Notes under the pieces: model-generated
Database searches by the model: none
What the model was told of the DNA's origin: nothing
The model's input: only the letters and a program-made list of their open reading frames with translations
From: Salminus brasiliensis
Taxonomy: Eukaryota; Chordata; Actinopteri; Characiformes; Bryconidae
Direction of reading: 5' to 3'
NCBI RefSeq assembly: GCF_030463535.1
Contig: NC_132888.1
Coordinates: 8,413,581-8,477,580, forward strand
Length of the DNA: 64,000 nucleotides
In this document: piece after piece, positions 9,263 through 21,597 of the stretch
Layout: the number at the start of each line of letters is the position of its first letter
How positions within the stretch are numbered: position 1 is the first letter of the stretch
Made by a program: the position numbers and the translations under genes

Positions 9263-11612
9263 GGCCGAGCCTGGACACACCTTCACGTCTTCTCAGCTGG
9301 ACTCTGCTAAGAAAAGTGTGCTTCAAGAAACATGGTCCCAGCCTCTGATAAACATCCTGTCTCAGAACCAATCCACTCTCAAGATGGATTTTTTTTTTCT
9401 TTTTCTTTTTTTTTTTTTTTAAAGGACTTAAACAGTAAGCGGTTGAGGCTGAGAACAGAGGACTGGAGGGAGTATGCTCGACAAAAACGGGTTAGCTGAA
9501 TTAGAATGGCAAGTGAAGAACTGGAGGCTCTAAAGCGGTCTAGTGGACGTGTTTTGCTGAAGACAATTCAAGTGACTTTAGGGATCTTCGGTTCGCTGTG
9601 TCAAACACTCACACTAACCCTCGTCCCAGGGACGGGCAGCGCGACAGGCTTTCGTTAAAGTGCTCGAGCACGCAGAGACGGCTGACTTCATCCTGGTGGC
9701 TGCCAGAGAGGAGGAAGCGCCTCGAGATGCCTTCACGGTCTCCGTGGTGAATTCCGGCGGTCACGTGGACAAAGTGTGGGCTTGTTTGTACATGCTGAAT
9801 TCATTTGGACTCTACAACCAAGGCATGGGCACGGAAAATAACAAACAAACAAACTATAAAGTGTTGCTCGGTAGTGATCGGGGTAATAAAAAAAAAAAAA
9901 AAAGAAAGAAAAATTACAAAAAAAAGAGAGAAATACTTTGGCCAGAGGAAACAAACGGCTATTTAAGTTTCAGGGGACACAAAACCATTGACGTCGAGGG
10001 GGCAGATAGCAGAAGCCTTGGGATAACTGTCTGTCTTAATTTCTGAATGAGTTTGAATCACTCGTTAGCGACTTGTTCCATGTTTTGTTTTGGATTTTTA
10101 TTTTATTATTTTTCTTTTTTTTTCCGTTGGTTTTTATCTGTTAGTAGAAAACTTCAGATAGAAATGAAATCCTAAGACACAAGGTTATTGGGTACACTTA
10201 ACCTGGCAATCTGTGCTGATTTAAGTGTGCAGGCCACTCGCTGTCTTGGTGCGTTCCTCGCGGAAACTTTTTCAAAGTGCTATTGTTCAGTAGAGTCTTA
10301 TCGTCGTCTTTTCACCCTCCTGCCGTTGGACAACCGTTTATGTCCCTTTCTTGGTCTGCCTGCGTACAACGATGGCGGAGAGACAAAGCTACAGCCGGAT
10401 GTTTTATCTTTTAGCGTTTTATGTTTGCAATTTTATATTAACTGTTAGCTACCAGAGGACTAATAAGTAAGACGCACCTCACGGTATAACCGCTTCAGTG
10501 CTATCTAACAGGTGTAGCGCTGATTTTCTTTTAGTTCTTTGTGGCATTTCGATCTTCAGTCTTCGGTTTCGTTCGTTAGCGCTGCTTTCCTTAAGCTTTC
10601 TCTCTCCCTTCTTGATGTATTTTTGCACAGGGAATCTGCTGTTGTGGTGCCGAGGCATTTTATTAGGGCTAGGCCCCACGGTTTAGCGTGAGGCAAGAAC
10701 AGTTGCTTGAAAGAAGGTCTGGCCTTTTCTATCTTACACACATGTGAACAGGAACCCTAGCTTTTTATTATTGTTAGAAATATTATTTTCCTTTCGCACC
10801 ATGTTCACACATTCACAAGTAATGGGGCTTGCTTCCTTTATGTCCTTGTTTTTCAGATTGTTGGTTTTGAGCTTGTTGTGGTTGACACAGGTGTTGCTGT
10901 CAGGCTTTCTGCCCCGATGTAGCCTGGCAGTGGTGTTCATGTCAGAAGAATAACCTTCTGTTTCTTGGTTTCTTTTTGTTTTGTTGGGTTTTTTTCCCTC
11001 ATCACAACTTAATTGATTCATATATATATAAAAAAAAGATGAGTAGCACTTTATGTAATTTAAATTGTATTATCTTGATCGTTGACATATCAGTGCGTAA
11101 ATGAATTCTAGTAATTATGAATAGGCTACTAACTTTATCTTCTAACAATGGACTGGCGGTCTACTTCAATAAGAAAACAAGAAAAACTGAAAAACAAAAG
11201 AAAGAAAGGATAAAAAATATAAATAATAATAATAATCACTGAAAAGTCACTCAGGTAGAATTAGGGCAGTGTTCTTGTAAACTCAATGTACCAACAGTGT
11301 TATTGCCAAAAACGAAAAAAGGGTGTCCCTCCTTGGGTGGGTGTACAAACGAACCTTCGTCCGAGGGACGTGATTTCCGTTTCCAGTGAAAAGCCAAACG
11401 GACATGTTGAAGTGGACCGTTTGCTGTTCTCTGCCCTTTTCTTTTTCCTTTCCTTTTCTTACACATGGCCATAAAACACTGCCAGGTCCAGAGACGCAAA
11501 ACTAAAGAAAGACAAAGAGAAGAATCTTTTTTTAAAGCATCCTGTCTAATGCCATCAAACCACCCCATATCCCTCCCCTCCCCCCTCCTTCATTGATGTG
11601 ATTTGATGATAA

Positions 11613-11618
11613 AATAAA
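11613..11618 (+). terminator. Candidate polyadenylation signal AATAAA (proximal)
   Basis: AATAAA followed within about 10 nt by a G/T-rich stretch (TGTGTTCGGGGTGGG, then TTTCTGTTGTTG), a good downstream element. It would give a 2.35-kb 3' UTR and leave the GGTTCTT repeat array outside the transcript. Confidence 0.45.
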
Positions 11619-11932
11619 TGTGTTCGGGGTGGGTTCAGTTTCTGTTGTTGACCTAACCTGGTTAGGTTGGTTGCTGTAGCTTATAATAACAACTTGATTG
11701 ACCTCCTCCTCTTGGGGTGATGTGAAGCGGGCTCATCACTAGAACTCTAGATCTAACTTTATGGAGAGACATGTCAGAGCTTTACCCCATCATGCTGCAT
11801 CAGGCAGATAATTAACGTGTATGTTATACAAATTATATTGTATCAATGACTTAGGTTATTTGTTTTGAAATGCTGCTGCCCCCGTCCCGCCCATATACCC
11901 CCCACCGCCCACCTGTATTCAACACTCTATTA

Positions 11933-13612
11933 ATGGTTCTTTGAGCAATCCTGTAGAAGAAGCACTTTTGTATGTGTGAAGAACTTTTTTTTTTGAAGGT
12001 TTAAAGATGTTGATGTAGTGGTTCTTCACAAACAGAAGTTCTTGATCTGTGGGAGTCCCAAGTTAGTCCAAAGCAGCTGTCTATGTGGTGACCTCTCCTA
12101 TGAAGATTACCCCATTGAGCCGTGGTCTTCAGATCTGTGCATTGAATGCAGTTTCCAGTCTTGGATGTTGGAGTTATTTGATTGGCCATGGAGTGTCACA
12201 CCTACCAAGGATTACAAAGTCCAGAACAGGAAACTGGATTCAAGGTCCAGATTTGAAGACCTTGCCATTAAGAAGCCAGTCCGTAAAAGAGGTTTATGTA
12301 GATTTGAAGACATTGACCTGTTTAAAGGTTCTGTACTCTCTGCTCTTATACAAAAAGTCTTCTTTATCTTTATAGAGCCCAAAATGATTCTTTCCTGGGA
12401 TCACTCAAAGAACCCTTTGTACCACCTTTCATTTTCGTGAGTATATTCAGTCTAAATGGTAGTCCAGAGCAGCGGTGTATGTGGTGCAGCTGCCTATATC
12501 CTTTGAGCGACCCAAAGAGGAACCTTTTTAAAGATTCAGAGAAGTTGATTATAGAGGTTCTCCGTTCTCAGCTTCATTTCACAGAGTTCTGTATCTTTAT
12601 AAAGCCTGAAATGGTTCTACCAAGATGGTAAAAGACGTTAAAAGAAGTCGATATAAGTTCTTTTACTAATTTCAAGGTTCTTCTGTTTTAATCACTCAAA
12701 GAACCCTTGGTAGCATCTCTGAATGTCAGTCCAAAGCTGCTGTGTATATTATTTGAGACCCCATAGACCATTCTTTATACTTACAGACCCCAAAATGTGT
12801 GAAGAACCTTTTGAAGGTTGAAAGAAGTCGATGTGAAGGTTCTTCCCCCTCATCTCTTTTGCAAAAAGGGTTCTTCTTCCTTATGAACTGGAAAATGGTT
12901 TTTCTATAGAATCATTCCAAGACTTGTGAGAGTAATTCAGTCTAAATGCTAGTCCAGAGCAGCTGTATGTGGTACCACCTGTAGAACCTTTTTATGTGAG
13001 AAATGTATGTAAAGAATCTTGTTGAAGATTTAAAGAGTACAGTGTAAAGGTTCTCGACCTGTTTAGAGGTTCTTCACACTTGCAGCTCTTTTACAAAACG
13101 GTTCCTTAATCTTTATGGAGCCCAAATTTGATTCTTCTGTGGTATCGCTTAGAGAACCCTTTGTAGTACATTTTAGTTTTGAGAGTGATTCGATGCGAGT
13201 GCCAGTCCGAAGTGGCTGTGTATGTGGTGCCCCATTCTCTGTTCTTTTGAGTGATCCCATAGAGAAACCACTGTTGTAAGAGAATTTTTTTAAAGATTTG
13301 GAGAACTCTATGTAAAAGTTATTGACCAGTTTAGAGAGGTTCTTCACATCTTCATGGAGCCCAAAATTGGTTCTTCTATTGCATCGCTCCGAGAACCCTT
13401 TGTAGCACCTTCAGGTTTCTGTGTGAACGCCAGTCCACACAAGTGGATGTGTATGTGGTGCCCCCTCCTCTGTTCTTTTGAGTGATCCCATAGAGGAACC
13501 AATTTTGAGAAGCTTGTGTGAAGAACCTTTTCGAAGATTTAGTGAAGTCAACATTAAAGGTTCCTCACCAGTTTAGAGGTTCTGCACAGTCTCAGCTCTT
13601 TTACAAAAAAGC
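11933..13612. repeat. Degenerate tandem array of GGTTCTT-type units
   Basis: Roughly six to seven units of about 220-280 bp. Each carries, in order, a form of AGTCCA-AGC-GCTGTGTATGTGGTG, GTTCTTTTGAGTGATCCCA, AGAACCTTTT-GAAGATTTA, GGTTCTTCACCAGTTTAG and CAGCTCTTTTACAAAA. Anchors of the GGTTCT block fall near 12320, 12560, 12838, 13066, 13340 and 13580. The frame is not conserved between units, so this is not a coding repeat. Related sequence occurs at 35715-36050 and 51975-52060. Confidence 0.8.
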
Positions 13613-14346
13613 TGCCCTCTCCTCTTATCTTTGTTTTAATGCATGTTTAACACTGTTCTCCATGACTTCCCAACGGTTGGCTGAGTGGTCGGCTTGCGTA
13701 AGCTGGTCCTGATTGCTAAAGTCAAACGCATGGTGTTTACTTCAGAACAACCCATGTAGGGCGTCTTTGTTTGCCCCTCTTTGTGTCTCCAAAGGCTGCG
13801 TGTAGTCTCGCAGGGGTACTCGATACTCTTTGGTTGTCGGCCTAAAGCATGACGAAACAACCTTACAAGAACCTTCTTACTGTTTTTTGAAAGGCCTGGC
13901 CCTTGTACGATGACCCTTGCGGCTAAACGAATTGCACCGGACACACGTTTTAAGGCTCGAAGGGTCTGCGGATGCACATGTATGGAAGTTTTGATGCACA
14001 GAAAGCGGATCTAACTCTACGTTTCTCGATGAGGGGATGCACATCAAATGCAGATTTCTTTGATTTGATCAATAAGAAGCACTTACTCCCCACAACGTCT
14101 TCTAGAGTTTATAGCTATATATGTATAATTATGCACACTAATCTAAAACCTTAATGTCGCCTCTTAAACCCCCCCCCCCCCTTCCTTAATTGGTAGGAAA
14201 AGCCAAGAGAGCAGGGCGAGATGGTCGTACAGATGTACTTCACTAGACTGTTTCTCTGCTCTATACTATGGGAATGCTTCTGCATTGGCATATACACTTT
14301 CCTAATGTATGTATTCGATTCATTGTGGTCTGACAGGTCAGCTGGT

Positions 14347-14354
14347 GGGTGTGG

Positions 14355-14386
<32 letters not shown>

Positions 14387-14405
14387 CTGTTTGTGTGTGT
14401 GTGGG
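14347..14405. repeat. (GT)n microsatellite, interrupted
   Basis: GT repeats broken by ATGTCTGTTT near the 3' side. Confidence 0.95.
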
Positions 14406-14701
14406 CATGTGTATTTGTCTCCATCGAACTGCTCAATGATATGCAAAGTCAATATTGAGAACTTGCTAAGTTCAGGGAGCCTGTGCTGTAAGAACTATTA
14501 AATGGATCCCATCAGAACATGGATGAGAATCTCTCTTGCTTCCCAACTCCCGCCCCTCCTTCCCCACGGTTTTAATTTGTGCCATGTTTTGACTGTTAAA
14601 AGTTTGAATTAATATTTCATTTGTAAGTTGCTCCGTCTGCATTTCCTACAGTGGTAATGAAGAGGGGGAAACGGTTTGTTTCGAGAATCTTTGTCACTGC
14701 T

Positions 14702-14707
14702 AATAAA
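14702..14707 (+). terminator. Candidate polyadenylation signal AATAAA (distal)
   Basis: AATAAA followed by GTTGAAAAATG and then a T/G-rich stretch (TGTTCCTTGTTCC). Would give a 3' UTR of about 5.5 kb that includes the 11.9-13.6 kb repeat array. Confidence 0.4.
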
Positions 14708-14881
14708 CTTGTTGAAAAATGAACCCCATGTTCCTTGTTCCTCAGTGTCTTTTAAGGGGTGAAATAGTGTCCGATGGTGCTGAGATGCCCACAGCGGTTA
14801 ACTGAAGGGTATTAGCAACGAAATCACTCAAAAGAAGAAATGCTTGAGGAACCAGAGCCTGTTCTTCTAAGGCAAGCCACA

Positions 14882-14882
14882 C

Positions 14883-14920
<38 letters not shown>
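14882..14920. repeat. (ATT)n microsatellite
   Basis: Thirteen uninterrupted ATT trinucleotides. Confidence 0.95.
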
Positions 14921-14922
<2 letters not shown>

Positions 14923-14929
14923 TGGAAGA

Positions 14930-15060
14930 TTTTATTGCAAGTCATTTTGGAGCACTTCTATTGGTTCATTCGTGAGAAATGTAACACAGCAGATTGCGAA
15001 CGTCAAAATCAGAGAGGTTTTTCATGAAAGCCACTACTTACAAATACTTAGGTGTGCGTT
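14930..15060. mobile_element. Fragment of the GTCATGC-terminus MITE family
   Basis: Contains AAGTCATTTTGGAGCA and TCTATTGGTTCATTC, the conserved interior of the MITE that is complete at 28440-28659. Both ends are missing. Confidence 0.55.
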
Positions 15061-15085
15061 TACACACACACACACACACACACAG

Positions 15086-15437
15086 CTTGCTTAGGCCATG
15101 TAGAGAAGTACTGCTAATAGAATAGCCAGCTAAACATAAACCTATTGGCACCATGCCCAATGCCAGGTGTGGGATAGAAGGGCATAAAGCCTCCCAGTAG
15201 CACTGAGCTGTGGAGTAGCGATACTGTGCTCTCTGGAATGATGGATGGTGCTCCATCCAGTACTTTTGGAATGAGTTAGGGAGATGGGGATAAGTGTGTG
15301 TGTGTGTGTGTGTGTGTTAGGGAGGAGGGTGATCACGCTGACCTAACTAACGTTATTGTCATTGAATGCAGTCAAATCCTCACAGCAAGAAGAAACAATG
15401 AATGAGCAGGCGTCCCAATACTTTTGTCCATATAGTA
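15086..15437 (-). mobile_element. Tc1/mariner-derived MITE, internally shortened copy
   Basis: Same family as the complete element at 62128-62620, in the opposite orientation. It carries TAGAGAAGTACTG, the AATGCCAGGTGTGGG block and the terminal CCCAATACTTTTGTCCATATAG. Ends beside TA. A (GT)n tract at 15295-15318 lies within it. Confidence 0.8.
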
Positions 15438-15439
15438 TA

Positions 15440-17535
15440 CAGACAAACATACATCCATATGTTCATAACTTCAGCTCTTGCTCAAGGACATCTCCTCCTC
15501 TTCCTCCTTTGCTTTTATTGCATTTTGCCTGATTATATTATAAAAAGGACCAAGTGGCCGTGTGCTTCCCCAGGGAAAGTCCCAGCCCCCTCTGGCAGCT
15601 GTCAGCTGGCTCCGCTCCTGAAGGGTGACTCATGGGGAGAGGAATGCAGGCAGCACTCCTGTTCCCGAGGTGATCACGATTTGACAGTGGGACGTGAATG
15701 TGGTCACCTGAGTCGATCAGGTGCCCACATGCACAGCATGCAGCTAAGAATGGTTCATGAGAGGGGTGTAAAACCTGTACTCTGATTAGAATAGATATAA
15801 GGCTATGATTTTAATGCTAATGTGACTGGAGGATCTATTTGCACTGTAGTAGACGTCCAAAAACTAGTGTCTAGCTTTGAATTACAACATTTAAAATAAA
15901 CTAATAAACACATTCTTTATTCACTATTATAATTAGGGCTGTATGATGCAGATAATTGCTTTAAAAATGATCGGAATTGGATTGGATGACACTTGATGCA
16001 CTTGTTGCTATCCAGAACAGCAGGACGTTTTAGTGACCTGGACTACGGCACTTAATCTGCATGCCAAATCATATCGTGTTATTTATAAACGTTGGGTTTA
16101 TCACACAATCTCTCAGGATCTGATCTGAGTCTCTTAACACTGAGTATCAGAGTCAGCCTCAACTCTGTTCTGATTGGGTTCTTCACTGCTGGTTTATAAA
16201 CAGAGCAAGGTGTGCGGTTCTCCCGCTGGTAAAACAGAGCGTTTCATGAGAGTTTTATAAAGGGTCAGATATTATGGTCTGTTTTCATATTCCACTGTAA
16301 AATAGCTCCACACTGCAGAACCTCAACTCCTTTATTTACCTTCTGAGAACGTCCACGCTGCCACCGGCTGGCTTTAATGTCCGATAACGGTGATTGGGGC
16401 CACTAGTTGGCGCTCTGAACACCGTGGTTAAAACAAAGACTCGGATTTTCTTTAGTTCTTTTGCTTCCAAATCCAACCAGATTATTTTACTTTTATAAAG
16501 TGGTCGTTTGGATTACATTACAGGTTCATTTTTGCACAGGTAATCAGTGCATTTTTGATGTAAACCTTTGTTTGTGGGGCCCAGTGTAATAATTTTTCAT
16601 GGGGCCCAACATCCCTGGCAGCAGCCCTGCTCCCAACTCAGAAAAGTGCAACTCAGAGCTGTGCAATGAGCAAGAAATAAATATAATAATGAATATTTGA
16701 GTGCTGAATGACCAAAGCAAAGGCCTGTGAGATGTGTGTGAGTGAATATTAGAACATATATAGGACAATTTTTTTTTTTTACCTTCATTAACTGACTGGT
16801 TGTGCATTTGTCCACCACTAGAGGGTGCTATAGTCTAATATATAGTTCCCCTATGAACATAAATCATAATGTCTGCCAAAAGAGTGGTCAAATAGTTAAC
16901 ACACACACTTCCCTGAGGAATAAACGCGGCCTGTCTACAGACTCTCCAAAAAGACACTGATGCTATTCACTTCTTCACAGAGGAGACGACAGCATAGCCA
17001 TGTATTCAGGGGCTCCCATGACCAAGGTTTATTAGGTACACCGCAGCAGAACATGGACCTCAGACCTCAGATTTTCTACAGAACATTTGTTAAAGGAAGT
17101 AAAATAAAATGCCGTAGCTTTTCCCCCCCGAGCGATCGGCAGCACAGAGACCTTAATTCTGCTTTAATTTAGGCGTCATTTCCAAGATGATGTTCCATTT
17201 GATGCCCCGGAGATTCACTCTGAAGATTTGAAGCAGGGGGTTCTCGTCTGTGGTTATGCTGCACAGTTTACCCAGCCTAAAACAGATACAGGCTTATGAA
17301 GCGAAGGACAGTGTGCTCTTGCTTCCTGTGTCCACTGGGAGAATCCACTCTAAAAGACATTAATAATGAATGGACCGTGGTCCCTGGGCTCCTGGCCGAC
17401 TCAAGCATGTCCTCGTAAGTTCTGCAAATGCTGAAAACCCTGAACAGCGAAGGAAGCCTATAGTATTACCCAACACTTCTGCTTTCTCTGTGTTTTCATC
17501 AGACTGTTAACCTGTCTCTGCCAGATCTGTAGGAT
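15440..17535. other. Intergenic sequence without a recognisable gene
   Basis: The 127-codon frame at 15402-15785 and shorter frames have no identifiable domain. 15560-15770 is GC-rich and looks non-repetitive (candidate regulatory DNA). 15935-16440 has the look of an old dispersed repeat. No RNA gene was seen. Confidence 0.5.
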
Positions 17536-17645
17536 ATTATCGCTGCCATGGAAAACTCCTGCATCTCCAAAATGCCACATTTACAGGCCTTTCCTTGGAA
17601 ATCAGGATTCTATTGGTTCATTCATCATGAAATTCTGAAATAATG
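17535..17645. mobile_element. Fragment of the GTCATGC-terminus MITE family
   Basis: CTGCATCTCCAAAATGCCA followed by TCTATTGGTTCATTCATCATG, matching both halves of the family interior with a central deletion. Confidence 0.6.
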
Positions 17646-17881
17646 GACAGAACGACTCGACAATGTCAGGGGGCTTTATAGTAAGGCACCATCAACAGCT
17701 GGAGTCCTGTTGTTTGGCCCAGGCGTCTGTTAGCTGTTGTATCAGAGCTGGGGACCTGGTGCTAGTCTTCGCAATCCTTGTGTTGGGGGCATTGCTGGTG
17801 ATATCTAGTGATAGTGGGCAGTTTGGGGATTGGATAATTGGCCTTCCAAGAGTTGAATTGCCTCTAAAAGCTATGTATATA

Positions 17882-18309
17882 CACTACATGTCCAAATGTT
17901 ACTTTCAGCAGCTCCCACTGCTGACACAGGAATCTCTGGAGTAGATAACCATGAGCCTATTGGCATCATGCCTAATACCAGGCATGGGCTAGAAGGGTAT
18001 ACAGCCCCCCTAGCATTGAGCAGCTGTGGAGCAGTGGACGAACTGGGCTCTCTGGAATGATGGATGGTGCCCCATACAAAGTTTGGGAGTTGGAGATGGG
18101 GTAGGGTGGTGGTCATCCAACATCCTGACCTCACTAATGCTCTTGTCACTAAATACAACCAGATCCTCTCAGTATTGCTCCTCCAAAATCTAGGAGAGGG
18201 CCTTCTTCCCTGGACAGTAGAGACAGTTAGAAGGATACTCTCTTTTTAATAGCCTTGATTTCAGTCAAAATAATGAATGAGCAGGTGTCCCAATACTTTT
18301 ATCAGAGAG
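17882..18309 (-). mobile_element. Tc1/mariner-derived MITE
   Basis: Bounded by TA dinucleotides at 17880-17881 and 18310-18311. Starts CACTACATGTCCAAATG and ends with the GAGCAGGTGTCCCAATAC block. It carries the family interior (CCTAATACCAGGCATGGG, GAATGATGGATGGTG). Opposite orientation to 62128-62620. Confidence 0.85.
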
Positions 18310-18942
18310 TATGGTTATAAATATGTCATAAAAAACATAAACATGCGCATATTAAATGTAGTACATGCAGGCAAACTGTGCTGTAGGTCATTCTATAGAA
18401 AAATTCAGTACCCAGACAAATTGTAAATGAATCAAATGAATCAAATTAATCAAAGGAACCACGATTCCACCACAGTTCCGTATACAAATGAAGGGCTTCA
18501 CTGTCAAAAGTCTACGTTTGCATTGTTTAATGTTGAGATTCCTGCTTCCTGTGACTTTCATTATCCAGCAAATATCAAGAGTTCCTTTACAGTGCACCAC
18601 TTCACATCGGACCACTCTGAAAGACAGCTCAGTGTTTGACCAACATGCACAGGACTTGTGGAGTTCCCCTTTAAATGATCGGTGCTCTTGGCTGATAAAA
18701 GCACAGGATACGTGTGAACATGACAAAGTGATCACAGGCGTTAACGCTAGTGATTTCAGCGCCTTCCCCACACCCTCCAGCGGAAATATGGCTGAGGCAT
18801 GAGTCTATAAATAGACCGCAGAAATATTCGCTGCTCTTTAAATAGGGCTGACTCTCCAAGTGAGAGGTTAGCACCAGTGGGCCTCTGTGTAGCCTCTACA
18901 GCATGCAGCTGTGTCAGAAGCACAAGCAGCACAACAGCCTGC

Positions 18943-18976
<34 letters not shown>
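18943..18976. repeat. (CT)n microsatellite
   Basis: Sixteen or so CT dinucleotides with one G interruption near the end. Confidence 0.95.
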
Positions 18977-18978
<2 letters not shown>

Positions 18979-19084
18979 CTGGCACAGACTACATGGACTG
19001 CAATGCTTTATTCTCTCTCAGAGTCTCAGTGACTCACTTTTGCAGTCTTCAGCCTGTATTCCAAAATTGCATGCTAATAAGACT

Positions 19085-19205
19085 AAGCAGGCTCAGCTGA
19101 TCTCATCTCTTTTGTTTAATGCTAATTAGCACCTAATAATAGTGGTCACCAACCCTCCTTCACAGGATCTAGCTTCCTGCACATCCAACCAGAAGCGGCT
19201 GGTAT
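19085..19205. repeat. Dispersed repeat paired with 20805-20915
   Basis: GGCTCAGCTGATCTC, TCTCTTTTGTTT, AATAATAGT-GTCACCAACCCTCC and TTCCTGCACATCCAACCA occur in the same order at 20805-20915. The two copies bracket a LINE-like segment and the 42-bp minisatellite. The wording GTCACCAACCCTCC resembles a common fish hAT-type MITE end. Confidence 0.7.
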
Positions 19206-19579
19206 ATACGTTCCCAGATAAATGTTTTTTTTTTGTTGTTGTTGTTGTGTAGAACATTTTCTGAATGTTACAACTTCTTATCATAGAACATCCAATCTGT
19301 CAAGTTTCCTAGACGTTCCTAGATTATTATTATTTTTTAATTTTTTTTTTTTTTACATTTAAATTTGTACATTTGGTCTAGAGAGTGCTACATCAAGCAT
19401 TTCCATAATGTTAGCGCTTGTCTAACTGGGAATTTTGCATGAGAAGTGTTTAAATTTTAATATTTAACACATTTTCAGAGCATTCCTGGAGAATTATTTC
19501 TGTAAGGTCGTCGGCTAACCTTTCAAAAACGTTGCTGAATGGTCTCTGTTAGTCAGGTTGCTGTTTAAATGACTAGAAG

Positions 19580-19694
19580 GCCAGAACCAGCCGGCTCTGA
19601 GACAGCTTTTACCCCTAAGCCATCAGGCTGCTGAACAGCCAGTAGTACAGTGTATCAGCCTTATCACACAAGATATCTCATCACACCTCCACCC

Positions 19695-19745
<51 letters not shown>

Positions 19746-20085
19746 CAGCCTGTACTTACTTACTGGAACTGTGACCTCTGTTCAGTCACACTGCACCCAC
19801 CAAAGACTTCTCCCCACTCTCACTGCACTTGAATCCAGTGTTTATATGTAATTAGTAATGTGAGCATCTCTATATTTCACAGTTTATATATTAAGCCTGT
19901 ACATTTTAAACAGTGCAAACAGTGCATATATAGAGTGTGTGTAATGTGTATGTTGATGTGTATATATTCTGTATTTATATTTTGTTTATATTTGTGTTTT
20001 TACGATGCACCTATGTTTTTTAACTCACCTTCACCCCCCTGTAATGTGATGTAACAATAAACGTTATTTGATTTGATTTAGAAGT
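19580..20085 (+). mobile_element. Probable 3' end of a degraded non-LTR retrotransposon
   Basis: The stretch near 19598-19640 reads as a mutated SFxPQAIRLLNS motif (an in-frame TAA replaces Q), a C-terminal motif of several fish LINE polyproteins. An AT-rich tail follows, with AATAAACGTT and then ATTTGATTTGATTT repeats as the 3' terminus. A (CA)n tract (19695-19741) interrupts it. The clade is not assigned. Confidence 0.5.
19695..19741. repeat. (CA)n microsatellite
   Basis: About 23 CA dinucleotides. Confidence 0.95.
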
Positions 20086-20164
20086 TTAGAAGTTACGGAG
20101 CCCCGCTGGTGACATCCCAAATGAATACAACTAATGAATGAGTAAATACAAATGAATGAAGGTA

Positions 20165-20775
20165 AAAGCCACCACACCTTACTAAGCCATAGCCACAACT
20201 TAGTAAGGTGTGGGAACGAGATCCTAAGTCGTGGCCACAACTTAGCAAGGCGTAGTATCTAGATCCTGATTCTTGGCCATAACTTTGTAAGACATGGGAA
20301 CGAGATCTGATGTCGCGGAACAATTTAGTAAGGTGTGAGAATGAGATCCTAAGTCGTGGCCACAACTTAGAAAGGTGTGGGAATGAGATCCTAAATTGTG
20401 GCCACAACTTAGTAAGATGAGAGAATGAGATCCTAAGTTGTGGCCATAACTTAGTAATACATGGGAACCATATCCTAGTTCGTGGTCATGACTTTGTAAG
20501 GCGTAGTGACTTTATTAAGGTGTGGGAACAAGATCCTAAGTCGTGGCCATGACTTAGTAAGCTGTGGGAATAAGATGCTACGTCATGGCCACATCTTAAT
20601 AAGGCATGGGAACAAGATCCTAAGTCATGACCATGACTTAGTAGGGCATGGGAATGAGATCCTGTGTCGTTGCCATGACTTAGTAATACGTGGGAATAAG
20701 ATCCTAAGTCATGGCCACAACTTAGTATGGCGTGGGAACAAGATCCTAAGTCTTGGCAATGACTGAAATATGCCA
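20165..20775. repeat. 42-bp minisatellite with a palindromic core
   Basis: About 14 units of 42 bp containing CTTAGTAAGGTGTGGGAA and AGATCCTAAGTCGTGGCC. Each unit contains CTAAGTYGTGGCCACRACTTAG-like sequence, a near-perfect 22-bp palindrome centred on GGCC. Units can be spaced at 42 bp directly (for example 20221 to 20263, 20304 to 20346). Forty-two is a multiple of 3, so open frames of 104 and 136 codons appear on the minus strand as a 14-residue repeat. These are not genes. Confidence 0.93.
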
Positions 20776-20934
20776 TGGGATTAAAAAATATGACTATAAT
20801 ATGACATAGCAGCCTCAGCTGATCTCTTCTCTTTTGTTTTATGGTGACTATTGCCCAATAATAGTCACCAACCCTCCTACCTTCCTGCACATCCAACCAA
20901 GAGCGATTAGCCCAAATAGGCTAGCATGGCCATA

Positions 20935-21012
20935 ACTTTGTAACATACGAGTAACCTTGTAAGTCGCTCTGGATAAGAGCGTCTGCTAAATGCCGTAAAT
21001 GTAAATGTAAAT
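20935..21012 (+). mobile_element. SINE/L2-type 3' tail fragment
   Basis: CCTTGTAAGTCGCTCTGG, then GCGTCTGCTAAATGCCG and (TAAATG)n. Nearly identical to the tail of the L2 LINE at 25125-25195 and to the tail of the tRNA-SINE at 43180-43394. No tRNA-like head precedes it. Confidence 0.8.
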
Positions 21013-21597
21013 GTAATGGCCAGGCCATCCACATCATCTTACTTGTCATTAAATGACTAGAAATGGAATGCTTTAGACTTTGTGTACCTCAGACCAAACA
21101 CTCCACCAAAGGTCATACAACTGAAATGGCTAAGACAGGTCTGATCTACGTCTATGCCTTGCTGTAGAGTCTCGCACTCATCTGTAAAGAGCTCTTAGAT
21201 TAATTTATACCCAACTGAGAGCCACATTTCATCATAACAATGTGAGCATGTGTGATAATTCCAATTTTGCTTGCAGTCTGCTGGGATTTCCAGGGTTATG
21301 TTTGCGCCAAGCCAACGGTGCAGAGGAGTGTGATTAAACTTTTATAGCAGCTCAAGCAAACAGGAACATTTGAAGCTTTCAGGTAGACTACGTGTTTACT
21401 TTCAGCCTACAATCACCATATTCTCTTGATACTATATTTGATAGTGAAAAGGTGCCATGAAATACAGCCTAATTCTTCTATTAGCTTTCTGTAAGTGTAA
21501 GGTAACAGTACATATCATTACTTTTAGCATTAGGTTAGTATGTGTGTTAGTAGTTTGATTGGGGTTAAATAAAAAAAACAAAACCTCTTGTCTCTAT

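Larger units (their letters stand above)
9263..14730 (+). other. nufip2: Probable long nufip2 3' UTR and downstream flank
   Basis: No further coding exon. The region starts right after the nufip2 stop and has poly-T tracts (9388-9420) and T-rich stretches. Mammalian NUFIP2 has a multi-kilobase 3' UTR, so a long UTR is expected. Candidate cleavage signals are at 11613-11618 and 14702-14707. Several 60-130-codon open frames here (for example 9660-10046) show no family resemblance and are treated as chance. The exact transcript end is inferred. Confidence 0.55.

Noticed and set aside
9660..10046. 128-codon frame in the nufip2 3' UTR
   Set aside because: Ends in low-complexity lysine runs from an A-rich tract, no recognisable domain, and lies downstream of the nufip2 stop on the same strand.
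20093..20896. Repeat-protein-like frames on the minus strand (14-residue units)
   Set aside because: They are a by-product of the 42-bp minisatellite; no start context and no conservation cue.
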